From positions 1 to 64,000 of the forward strand of contig OENT01000356.1 in NCBI GenBank assembly GCA_900239685.1: a stretch of 64,000 nt of DNA. The letters are read 5' to 3'. Made by a program: the position numbers and the translations under genes. The stretch comes from Rotaria macrura (lineage: Eukaryota > Rotifera > Eurotatoria > Philodinida > Philodinidae). A model generated the notes under the pieces. That model was not told the origin of the DNA. It was given only the letters and a program-made list of their open reading frames with translations, and searched no databases. How positions within the stretch are numbered: position 1 is the first letter of the stretch; the number at the start of each line of letters is the position of its first letter. This document shows, in pieces, positions 1-11,100 of the stretch.

Positions 1-105
1 TACTGGACCATGTAAAACGCTAAAATACGACCGTTTACGGTCGTGTGGGGAGCGTATACGGTCGTTTAAAGCCGTATACGAAGTCCGTAATCGTCGACCT
101 GGGTA
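1..105. mobile_element. Right end of a TIR transposon cut by the window edge
   Basis: The segment ends in CGACCTGGGTA, the same terminus that closes the element nested at 16714-17714. Both share subterminal runs of short CCGTATACGG-like motifs. Only one end is in the window, so length and coding content are unknown. It stops about 50 bp before the acceptor of the F-box exon at 154, so it probably sits in that gene's intron or replaced its first exon. Confidence 0.6.
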
Positions 106-153
106 CGAGAATTCATTCGTGATCATCAATATTGATATATGAACGTATTTTAG

Positions 154-1362
154 TATCTTGAACTTAAAACTTTACAACATACAATTGAACATAATTGTAC
201 TCATGAACATATTTTGATATGGCCAAAAACTTTAAAAAAACTAAAAGTTTCTCTTCGGCGAACAGGCGACAATGAAATAGTGCGTGGTTCGCTTAAAGAT
301 TTATTTCAATTAACTTACCTGTCTATATATAATACTGCGTTGGAAAGTTCACCACCCGATGGTCAAATATGGGAACAACTAATAACATCTTCGATGCCAT
401 TCTTGAAAAAATTTGAATTCTTTTTTAAATTTTGGCGAGATTTTAATTTAACGAGTGATATGACTCGAATTCTATCATCGTTTTCAACATCATTCTATTT
501 AAAAGAAAAATCTTGGTTTATAAATTGTGATGCACATCGAATACGTTTTAGGGTAGCTATTCTCTATTCATTACCATTTGCATTTGAACATTTTGATATA
601 GTCACAAATTCATTTGATGAAAGTGTTACAACATTAAATAATTATACAACAGATAATCTTCAAAGAACTACATGTGAACATATAGAAAAATTAACTGTGA
701 ATGTTGAATGTGAAAAACTTCATTCACGATTGATTCCAATCAATATCACTGATTTAACATTGAAATTTTTTAGTAATTCAATGAATTGGATATATTCAAT
801 GACTCGATTATGTCAATTATCATTGGGATATCAAGTGAATATGTCATCTAAAGATTTTATTCATTTACTTAAAAATGCTCCACGTCTAAATTCATTGACT
901 ATTTCATTTCATACACTTGAGATATTAACAAATAAATGGAACAATAAAACTGTATGTAGTCTATTATCATGTAAAATTCGAGCATTAGAACTAAGTTCAG
1001 ATTGTTGTTTTCCTACGAATATAAATGATTATATTAAAGTCGATGACCTTCTACCGATTGCTCGAATATTTAGTCGAACATGTCGTCATTTAAGTATTAC
1101 TGTTTATTCGAGAAATATTGTTGTTGGACTCATTTTAAGAACTATGCAAAATTTACGAAGTTTAAAAGTTAGTCTACAAGAAAATAGTGTTGATAGAAAA
1201 ATAACAAAGCAATGGTTAATTCAACAAGATCCAACATTGAAAAACTGTGATTTTTATATTGTTGAAAATGAAAATGAATATTCGTTTTGGTTCGGTCATC
1301 GACAAACAGAAAAAAATAAAAACAGGAGTACAATCAACCTTCATTCAATGCACAATAAATAA
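154..1362 (+). CDS. F-box/LRR-like protein, last exon only (5' partial)
   Basis: This is a paralogue of the complete gene at 5859-7585. Similarity runs the whole length of that gene's second exon: a shared DG-x-IWE-x-LITSS motif near the start, the spacing of Leu-rich blocks, a LLK-AP-R stretch in the middle, and a final FWFG/VWFG motif. In this bdelloid family exon 1 carries the F-box, which binds Skp1 in SCF ubiquitin ligases, and the rest is an irregular leucine-rich substrate platform. Here the frame is open from 154, right after a TTTTAG acceptor, and there is no upstream ATG. I therefore start at the acceptor and treat the F-box exon as missing from the window. It may lie upstream beyond the transposon end at 1-105 or be lost. 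No frameshift or stop interrupts the exon. The function is known only by family. Confidence 0.7.
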   Translation, partial: YLELKTLQHTIEHNCTHEHILIWPKTLKKLKVSLRRTGDNEIVRGSLKDLFQLTYLSIYNTALESSPPDGQIWEQLITSSMPFLKKFEFFFKFWRDFNLTSDMTRILSSFSTSFYLKEKSWFINCDAHRIRFRVAILYSLPFAFEHFDIVTNSFDESVTTLNNYTTDNLQRTTCEHIEKLTVNVECEKLHSRLIPINITDLTLKFFSNSMNWIYSMTRLCQLSLGYQVNMSSKDFIHLLKNAPRLNSLTISFHTLEILTNKWNNKTVCSLLSCKIRALELSSDCCFPTNINDYIKVDDLLPIARIFSRTCRHLSITVYSRNIVVGLILRTMQNLRSLKVSLQENSVDRKITKQWLIQQDPTLKNCDFYIVENENEYSFWFGHRQTEKNKNRSTINLHSMHNK

Positions 1363-3699
1363 TGACGAACATGCTCATTAATTCTAAAGAAAACAACATT
1401 TTCTTATTTACTTGTCGACTTAATTTTATTTCTATTCTTTATATGAGACTATTTCTTAAAATATTTTGTGTGAATAAAATGAATTGATTAGTAAAATACA
1501 TGCAGATTTAAACAAATTCTAAAATGTTTGTATATTTATCTCACGTTATACAGTAAACAATAAGTCGTGATATGAAAAGAAAAGAAGAACTAATTTTCAT
1601 TTTTTAATTTTCTATCTAAGAACGATCATATAAAATAATAAATAGACGATAGTATTCTTAGTCACTTGAAGTCAATAACTGTGAATACGATATTAGCAGT
1701 GTAACGAATAGAGATCATTTCCTATGTTAAGAATGATTAAAGAGAAAGCGATTAAATAGGATTCTTCAAAAATGAATAAATTTCTTTCATATAAAAATTT
1801 TTCAACCAGCCATATTCACTTTCAATTCAATGTTATTGATATTTTCATAGAATTATGTATGAAAAAAATTCTCACCTGTAAACATAAGCAAGTTATTTTT
1901 ATGGTATCAAAACAAATAAAGGTTCTACATAGGTTTTCAAATTATAGAAATTTCTTAAATTCTGTGCGAGAAATATTTCTATTACTGAAAATCGATACAT
2001 AAGACGAACTATGTTTTAGGCTATGGATGTACAATTAACGTTTATGGTCATATCAACAGCTCATGGAAGAAGCAAGCGTTATCATTACTCATGTAAGAGA
2101 AAAACAGTCACATCCGCCATTGTAAGCAATCATGAGCGTGAGCTGCACACTAGAGACGGACGATTCGGCATTCCTCCACACCGATTTTCGAAAATTCTAT
2201 TTCAACTTCAACTCCAACTGAACTATTTTTACTTCAGCGAAACTCAAATTCCAACTCAATTGTGTACATTTGTCACAAGAAAAAAATTCAGCAGCATGTT
2301 TTTCATACATAGAACAAGTTAACGAATAACAAGTAATGAATTACATTGCTAGTCTTTTACGAAATCTCACTTTCCTAAAGATCTATTCTTATGCAGCCAT
2401 GTATTTCTTAGTTGCTTCATAAGTACTTGACGCATCCTGATCTGGCTACACAACGGACTTTTAGTGTTTTTCTTCATAACTCATTCTATGAACTCGAGTT
2501 GGAAAAATCTTCAACTCCAAAGTTTAGAGTTGTGCATCTCTGATATATTTAATGACAGTATTTTGATTATAATGCAAGGCTACCCAGTACTTTTCCAACT
2601 TTCGGGTGTAAGAAGTCTGTCATTCAAGATAGTACGTTGAAGAAAATAGAATTCTAACTTTTCCTAATCTTGTAATTAATCAATATAAAGAAGTTTCGAT
2701 TATGAGTGAGAGGGGGGAGGGCGGCATCTTTCCACCGCCAAAAACTGAAAACACGTAAGAATTTCTGCTTCAATTTCTAATGCTTTGTACTAAACTTTAA
2801 AAAATCTCACGGTAAATTCTACAGGAAGCTCAATTTTTAAGTACAACTCATCATGGTTCTGGTAGCTCGTCGAATGGATTCAGCGTTATTTGTTTAGTTG
2901 CCGTCTGACAGTCAGATGAGGCATTCTCTGCTAAGATTTTCAGATTTTCTGATAAACTTTTAATCCTTTCCACTTTTCAAAACAATCGACAAGACTGGGC
3001 GGTACCCAACCCTCTCCTGGTCTGGGTGGTTTTGGTTGCTAGTCATATTCAAAATAGAACATTCATTATCAATCATTTATGTACAATCGAGAGAAAACAA
3101 ACGAAAGAAAAATAATTGCATTATAAACTTTATGCGTTCTTGTCTGCCACTTCACCTTTCTCGTTCTTTTCACTGATCAATCAAAGGGAATTTCCATTAT
3201 TGGGGAGAAGCTCATACCACCCACCCCTCCCTCCCATCGATTCAGCCGGGACAGTCCTGTCACGAATTAATAATAGCTCGCGATTCAAATTTTGAGTGTA
3301 GGCGCATTTGGACAATGTGTTTTCAGATTCGAATTCGAAAATCCTCAACACTGAATAGCATAGATGACTACACATGCTCATACTTATATCATACTATGCT
3401 CGATGTCAACTGATTCGAGAAATTAAGTTTCCAAAGTATTCACTCTAGTCTCCCAACAATCTAAAGATATTTATTGGCCACTAATATACAATCGATGGGA
3501 ATCAACTTTAAATGGATTCTGTTGAAAATACAGACATTTCGATATTTTTCACAAACGTTGTATGCTTCCGATCTTAGAAGTCTACGTTTCTTTCATATTT
3601 CATTAAAATAAATATACCATTCGATAACACAATGCATGCGCATGTGTTTAATTATCATTCAAGGGTATGTGAAGAGAATTTATGGTTTTATATAAATTC
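1363..3699. other. Intergenic, no gene recognised
   Basis: Short open frames here (for example 1772-2002 and 2023-2322) have no recognisable domain, no splice support and AT-driven composition. A CATCTCTGA end near 2528 and an AGAGACGG start near 2152 resemble hAT termini, but no target duplication was found. Otherwise I see nothing. Confidence 0.5.
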
Positions 3700-3899
3700 A
3701 AAGCGTATCTCTTTTATTATTCGATATCTTTAAGTGTCAATTCTTTATTGTGAGCGTTTTTTTTTCTCTTAATTGAAGGACTGAAATGTCCACCGATTGG
3801 AAAATAGTAACAAGGATATGGTAAAGAAGAATGGCTGTTTCAGAAAGACATTATTACATTAGAGCTAGTCCAATTATGAAAGCTACATGTCACTCAGAC

Positions 3900-4986
3900 C
3901 AGAGATGGACAAGTCAGGCTTTTTTTCACCCAAGTCAAGTTGCAGTCTAAGAAAAAAGGTTTTCTACTACACGCCCAGAAAAAGTTCCGCAGATTTCTAC
4001 AAGCATCCTCTCACCTTCCAAAGCTTAAAAAACGAGTCTTTAAAACTGTGAAACCTTAAAATATTCTTAGTGAGTGTCCAGGATAAGAACCATCTCGCAC
4101 AAAACCTTTTTTAAGTTTCGTCTCAAGCTCGAAAGATTTCGTGCGAGATGGTTCTGATCCTGGACACTCGTTAAGAATCTTTCTAGGTTTCTTAGTTTTA
4201 AAGACTTGTTTTTTAAGCTTTGGAAGGTCAGAGAATGCTTTAAGAAATCTCCGGAACGTTTTTTGGGGGCTTAGTAGAAAACCGTTTTTTTTTAGAGTGT
4301 GAGTCACTCGAGGAAAACAGAGGCGTTGAAGTCGAGTCAAGACAAATATCAAACATAACCATATCAAGTCACAAGTCAAGAGCTTGATATTACTTTTAAA
4401 ATCTTTTATCATTTTTGGAATACTATCAACTGTTTCTGATGTTGTGAGAAATAATTCAACAGATGTGAAACAAGGCACTGAAGCAGGAGATAATACACAC
4501 ACACACACGTGGAGAATTATTTGATAGATCAACTTGTGAATTGATTTTATTCACATATAAAATTTTAAAGAGTTTTAAAATAAAATTAATTGTTTAACGC
4601 AATGGATCATGTATCAATCATTATGAACCATTATCATTGGCTTAATATAATTGCTAATGATGTTGTGAAATGTCCCACTTCTCATTGAATAGCGACTATT
4701 TATATTTACTATTATGAGAAACATGAGCAATCTTCCATCTATTATTGATGTCAAAAAGAGTAGCACTTCCTAATAGAACAAAATGAATAACGTTGTGCTG
4801 TATGAACTTAGTAACTATCATAGCTCTAGAAATATGTTTGACTTGACTTCCGTTTCTCAGTAATTCACATGTCCCTAAAAAGAAAGACTATCTCAAAGCA
4901 AACGTCAAGTCTTCGACTCATTGAAAATTTATTCACGTCAAGTCAGAGGGAGTGAAAAATGACTTGACTTGCTTTGCCCATTTCTA
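3900..4986. mobile_element. hAT-like non-autonomous element, family 1
   Basis: The left end is CAGAGATGGACAAGTCA and the right end is the complement-type GACTTGCTTTGCCCATTTCTA; the two are imperfect inverted repeats rich in AAGTCAAG motifs. The flanking 8-mers ACTCAGAC (3892-3899) and ATTCAGGC (4987-4994) match at 6 of 8 positions and look like an aged 8-bp target duplication, as made by hAT transposases. The paralogous block at 34380-34990 has ATCCAGGC at the equivalent place and no insert. Inside is a long inverted repeat (3972-4110 against 4138-4275). No transposase was found. Confidence 0.7.
3972..4275. repeat. Internal inverted repeat of the family 1 hAT element
   Basis: Arms 3972-4110 and 4138-4275 are near complementary, including shared words for CTTCCAAAGCTT, GTGTCCAGGAT and CCATCTCGCAC. 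The spacer is about 27 bp, so a transcript would form a long hairpin. An open frame on the minus strand across it (4056-4532) is a by-product. Confidence 0.75.
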
Positions 4987-5840
4987 ATTCAGGCTATTTA
5001 TTTTGCATGCGATTATAGCTAAAGTATTTAGATAGAAGAAAACAGTAAAACGAATTAAATCAAAATAACGATCGTTAGTAATAATGGCTTTTCTAAAGTT
5101 ACAATGCATTTTGGTAATGCTGCCATAATGTTTAAAAATCAATATTTTTGATTTGCGACGAATGAAAACTAAAACTGACAATCAAGCATGGGTGTACATC
5201 ACAGATATCTATTGAGGTTGAGCATCTGCCACTATCGCGTCGCCATGCACATCTATATTTTTGACTCGTAAACTATGCATGGAGATTGCATTTTAATCAT
5301 TGAGCAATGAAAGTATGTTGCTTGAAGAGAAACAAAATAATTTACATGTTGTATTGCATCCTCACGAGTACCAGAACTGATGGCGTTCTATTTTTGTATC
5401 GATACATCTGTGTTTGTTTTTACTAATAAATTAGCACGATTACTTTCATTCTGCGGACATTTTGCAATTTACGCGTATTTTTATTCTCCAATTAAGCAAA
5501 AAAATATACACGTTATGAAGAAGACACATGTTAAAATCGATTGATGGTCTATTTTATTGATTTTTACTGAAACTATAAGGTGTTTTTTTACGTGAGATAA
5601 TAATTCAGTGTGACAAATATAATTGTTGATATTTTAGATATTCTAGTTTTCTTTGCATTCGTAAATTTGTAAATAATGTATGTATTCACTTTTTCCTTCA
5701 AACGCTATTTCTTGTATATACGCCGAAATACATTACAAGTTTAATAAGTGTAAAGAGAAACAAGAAATAAATCAAAAATATGACACCCTAATTTTGACAA
5801 GCACTTTGTTTCGAGGGCACAAAATTAGTCGCATTACTAT

Positions 5841-5858
5841 TTTTTTTTTACATATAAG
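5841..5858 (+). promoter_or_regulatory. Polypyrimidine-AG acceptor abutting the F-box start codon
   Basis: A T-run followed by ACATATAAG ends exactly at the ATG at 5859. This is either the 3' site of a 5'UTR intron or a spliced-leader trans-splice acceptor. Bdelloids use a spliced leader, and similar sites precede the starts at 39198 and 56176, so the latter is favoured by inference. Confidence 0.4.
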
Positions 5859-7585
5859 ATGAGTATCTCAAAATATAGGAAAAATAACTTTACATTATTC
5901 GAACAGTTAACTAATGAAATTTTTCTCGAAGTTTTCTCCTATGTAAACAGTGTCGATATTGTTTATGGATTTTCAAATTTAAACAATCGTTTTCAATATC
6001 TGCTAATAAATTGTATCAATGAGTTTGATTTTAAATGTACTAGCAAAATTAAATTTGACTATGTTACTCAAAACCATTATATTCATAGATGGCAATCATT
6101 ACGTCTTTCTGACGCCAACGAAACACCAGGACAAATAACATACTTCTGTCAATTGTTTCCATTAGCCGAAAACGTATCTCAACTAGAAACATTATGTTTT
6201 TTGAATATGAAACCAAGATTTGCAAAAACGATTCTACCACAACTAATATCATTCAATCATCTTAGTTCACTTACATTGACAACAATTTGTGGAGAAAATA
6301 TTCAACCATTTCAGTTACCATCATTACGACGGCTGGTATTTACTAGATGTAAACGTACGGATTGGCTTGATGTAAGTAAAAAACTCAGAAATGATTTAGA
6401 ATGAAATCAAACACTTTTGTATTATAGAAATTTCATTCGTTGACACATCTTGAATATACTATACGATACCTTTGTCATGATGAGAGTATTCTCAAACTAC
6501 CCAAAGCACTGCAACAATTGAAAATATTCTATAGCGAGAGAAGAGATGGTCAAACTTTGCGAACATTACTTGAGTTAATGACGCATTTAAATAAACTTTC
6601 ACTCTATGATAGTGAAGCTTATTTTCTATTACCAGATGGTAACATATGGGAAGAACTCATAACATCGTCATTGCCATTATTGAAAACATTTCAATTTTCA
6701 TTCAATTTTCTTTACTATCAGGATCAATTCAATGACATCAATCAAGCTATCGCATCATTTTCTACACCATTCTATTTGATGGAAAAGCAATGGTTCATTC
6801 GATGTATTTGGGTTAATGGATATATTTCATTAGGCTCTATGCATACACTACCTTATGCTTTTTCAGAAATGCACATGGATATTAATTCATGTGATTTGAA
6901 TGTGTCAACTTTAGTTACGAATACTGTTGATGAGAAAAAATATAATTCATATCAAAACATTCATATTCTACAAGTGAAAGAAGAATATCGATCAATTTGT
7001 CGAGAGTGTCTTACGTTAAATATTGTTCGATTAGTTCTCAATACTGATCTTCCTACATATTGTGTTTTTGTATTCGATAATTTACGTCATATTGAAATTC
7101 AACGATATTTAAGTATGTCAGCAACAGATTTCGAATATTTACTTAAACATGCTCCTCGAATTCAATCATTAACAATAGTTATTTTAGCTTTGATAAAACT
7201 AACAGATTCATTCACCAATACGGCTGTTTGTGATCAATTATCAGAACGTATTGAATCATTGACCATATCTGATTGTTTACGTGATAGTGACTATGATCTA
7301 GCTCTTGGATACGGAAAAGTTCTTTCGCATGTTGTACGTATATTTTGCAATACATGCAAACATTTATCATTAGACCTAGCGACATATCCGAAAACGACTC
7401 TACCGATCTTACGGAAAATGTGCCATTTACGCAGTTTACACATATATTATCCTTATTGGCGTTCTAAATTATACATAACTGCAATAGATTGGTTTCAACG
7501 ATCGATATTGAAAGTTGATGCTGTCGATTACATATATAGTCCGAATGAAGCGGACTTTTACGTTTGGTTTGGTAATCGAACATAG
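5859..7585 (+). CDS. F-box protein with LRR-like C-terminus
   Basis: The gene has two exons, 5859-6371 and 6428-7585, joined in phase 0 across a 56-bp intron (GTAAGT...ATTATAG), giving 556 residues. The F-box lies at about residues 14-51: FEQLTNEIFLEVFSY, then a DIVYGFSNLNNRF stretch. That LTNEI...F-Y...D...F-LN-RF pattern is the hallmark of the amplified bdelloid F-box family. The rest is leucine-rich with regular LxxL spacing but no canonical LRR consensus. By family, the F-box binds Skp1 in an SCF ligase and the C-terminal part selects substrates; the target is unknown. The start is the first ATG after a splice-like acceptor, four residues before a KYRKNN basic patch. An AATAAA at 7687 may be the polyadenylation signal. 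It is in tandem with the paralogous exon at 154-1362. Confidence 0.85.
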
Positions 7586-8126
7586 TAGATCATGAAAAAA
7601 AACGGATCGATAGACTCAAACGATTGATTTAGAAAGCTAGAATTTTGTGTAAAATAATTCTAATTTGAAAAATATTATAATATTAAAATAAATATGAACA
7701 CAGTAAGATATGTTGCTTTTCTTCAGATGTCACTAATATCAAGAGAGATTGCAAGAAAAATGTGTAATAGAGGTCGACCATGTAGGAAAATGACGTTAGC
7801 TAGAGAGACAGAGAGCAAACAGCTGATCGTATTTCATAATTCAAAGCAGAAAAAGAGAACGCGACCTATGAATCAAGTATGAAAATTTTCTAGAAGTTTC
7901 ATTCTATTCTGTCTTTGAAAACTTTGATTCATTTGCTTTTTTTCCAATGCTATCACTGTGACTGTCAGTGTCAGTGGTAACATCAGCTAATAGTAATATT
8001 ATCATATCGAGTTTTTGATAATGTTGATGAAATGAATAAGTCGAAATATTCAAATCTGACAATCATAATTTATTTTAAGATACATAGTTGAAGCTGTGAA
8101 GGCCTCAAATCGACAGTAATTAAGTA
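7586..8126. other. Spacer between the F-box gene and HECTD1
   Basis: It holds the F-box gene's likely poly(A) signal (7687-7692) and the HECTD1 leader. A TATTTTAAG acceptor-like site ends at 8079, 47 bp before the HECTD1 ATG. No gene is visible; the open frame at 7694-7882 has no recognisable feature. Confidence 0.5.
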
Positions 8127-11100
8127 ATGGAAACTGATCCAGGCGAACTTTTGGCTTGGTTGAAAAGTGACGGTAGTAGTGAACGTGATCTACAAATGAT
8201 TGCACTCGAACAATTGTGTAAGTTATACTCTCGTTAATGTGCACTGTCAATCAATGCAATTACAAACTTCATTGACCTTTTTATATTTCAAATCGATTGA
8301 AAAACATATCAACATATATTATGAAACTTCTTTTTTTTCCACAAATATTCGCTTTGCTCTTTTTTAGGTATGCTAGTCTTGATGAGTGATAATATCGATC
8401 GATGTTTCGAACAGTATGTATTGATGAAACGAAATTTAAATTATAATTTAAATTTTCTTTTGTTTATAATTCTAGGTATAAACCACAACTTTTTCTTCCT
8501 GGTAAAACGGATAATTTACAAGATTAAAAAAAAAACCTGAGATTTATTTTTCTCTTTTTCTTCATCTAGCTCTCTGTGATATATTCAATGATACATTAGC
8601 ACCGACGCATATTCTGGAAGTAACAGCACGTGCATTGACATATTTTCTTGATGTATCTGTTGATTGTGCAAAAAAAATAACATCCCATTCAACCATGATA
8701 CGTTCCATGTGTAATTGTTTGCAAGTTGTTGACATTGAAGATCGTACGAATAAAGATCTAGCTGAACAAATAATAAAAGTCTTCGAACGTTTATGCCTAC
8801 GAGAAGCATCAAGTATCTATGAACAAGATGGTCTCCGTTATGTTATTGAATTTATTAATAATTGTTATTCAGTTATACACAAAGATTCATTACAGTCAGC
8901 TTTGAATGTTGTTGTTAAATTGATTGGTAAAATAGATCCACAAAATTCTACAACACTTGATCAAACAATTGAATCTTTATCAAATTTACTTTTACACGAT
9001 GATCCATTTGTAGCCGACAATGCATTAAGATGTTTTGCAACATTAGCGGATAGGTTAGTTGAGAATTACATTCGATTAGTTTGACTAATCCATTGTTTTA
9101 TTTTTCTTACTTGATAGATATTCAAGAAAAAATATTGATCCCGAACCATTGATGCGTTACTGTCTAAAAGATGTTCTACTTCGATCATTACATCATGTTT
9201 CGAAATCATCGAGTGATGCAACCGGAACACATAATGCATCGAATATGCGTGGCATTATTACAAATCTTCCAGTTGTTACCGGTTTACTATCGACTCTTTG
9301 CCGTGGTAGTGCTAAAGTAACATACGATTTACTACGTTCAGATCTGCCAGATGCACTTGAATCAGCATTATGCAATGGAGATGAACGATGCGTATTGGAT
9401 ATAATGAGATTTCTTGATTTACTCATTGGTCTAATTTTTGAAGGTTAGAGTTCATTTTTATTATGTGAAAATCGATGCAATCCTTGTTACATGTTTGATG
9501 TACTTGATCAGCATATATTCAGGTTCTATTTTCAAAGCGAACACTCTATTTTCTGAAGCACGGTCTAAAGAATACAATTACGTATAAACTCGAGCAGCGT
9601 ATTTAAAATATTGATAGATACGTGCGATTAAAGGATGACGTCGATAGAATAGACTTCGACCTCTCTACAAATATTCTATTTCTTCTGATAAAAGCATTAT
9701 CCAAGAATTCTTGTAACTGTCACGTTCATACAATAATTAATTACCATCGACAACAAAGAACAACATTCCTTTACTTCTTTTTTTTTAGGACGCCAAACAC
9801 TAAGTCGTCCTGGAAATGTTCCACGCACAATTAATTCATTAAATCCATCTAATGAATCAACATCAAGTTCATTATCAATACCAACAAAAGTTATCACACC
9901 ATCGGATCGTTCCCAACAGCAAATTATCGAATTTATACGTTCACGTGATTTTCAAGCATTTGTAAATTATATCGAAGAAAATACTCTTGATATTAATTAT
10001 ACTGATCATGTTGGTCAAACGATGCTTAATTGGGTATCAGCATTTGGTACACGTGAAATGGTCGAATATTTATGTCGACGAGGTGCTGATGTTAATCGTG
10101 GACAACGTTCATCATCATTACACTATGCTGCTTGCTTTGGACGTCCATCTATAATTCGTCTTTTATTAAAACATGGTGCTAATCTTGATTTACGTGATGA
10201 AGATGGTCGAACAGCATTGGATAAAGCACGCGAACGACAAGATGATAATCATCAAGAAGTTATCGATATTCTACAATCAGCTCATGAATGGACCGATACA
10301 AAACAAACACCCATATCGAATTGTATTACAGAACAAACAAAAGATAATATTGATATACAATCAATTTATTTAGAACGTTTACTATCAATTTTTTCTCAAT
10401 TATATCAAAATACAATGATACTAACAATAAAACGTAGTACATTACGTTTAATATCGAAATTATTTCAACATGCAACAATTGAACAAATTCGTCAATTGAA
10501 TATTTTAACAACTGTATTTGAATTATTATCAACCATATTGAATACCAATGAAGATGATGATGATACATCGAATCTTGTTTTATCAATTATTAAAAATTTA
10601 TTTGAAAAAGATCGTTCTCTATTTCTTGAACAATTCGAATATCTAGGTTTAATATCGAAAATAACAACATTAGCATTATCACATGATACTGTTCAAGATA
10701 ATTCTCAACAAAAATTAGTAACAATAAATATTATACCGGTTGACACAAATGATATTGATTGTCATAGACCATATCTATGGAATGACTTTAATTTTTTACG
10801 TAATCGAGAATGTTTGTATATATGGGATAATTTTATTATCATTGAATTATCAATGGGTTCCAATGGTTGGTTTAGATATTTTGTTAATAATTCTTTATCA
10901 ACAATGTATTCATCAGGTTCGATTTGATTGTAGATTGTATTGTTTCTTGTAGGAAAACATCATCTCAGAGAAAATTTGTAAGACCTACACGAAATATTCA
11001 TATATCTGGCAGCGAATCCCAACAGATAATGACAGACAGATCTCTCGACAATCTACATGAGAGGGTGTGATTTTTACCGTTGAAAGAAGCAGACTTCGGA

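Larger units (their letters stand above)
3700..5530. repeat. Duplicated non-coding block R4, copy 1, split by a transposon
   Basis: The flanks of the element at 3900-4986 are similar over several hundred bases to 34380-34990. Matching landmarks in the same order are TTTCTCTTAATTG-AGGA, a TGTCAC motif just before the insertion point, GTTTAAAAATCA/TTAT, TTTGCGACGAA and TTTTCACTAATAAATT-like words. The copies are diverged. No coding potential is conserved, so this is an old dispersed repeat or segmental duplicate. Confidence 0.6.

Noticed and set aside
1772..2322. Two small plus-strand open frames, 76 and 99 codons
   Set aside because: No domain, no splice partners, and composition like the surrounding non-coding DNA.
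2152..2528. Possible short hAT-like element (AGAGACGG ... CATCTCTGA)
   Set aside because: Inverted-end similarity is only about ten bases and the flanking 8-mers do not match.
4056..4532. 158-codon minus-strand frame
   Set aside because: It lies across the inverted repeat of the hAT-like element; openness follows from the repeat, and no transposase motif is present.
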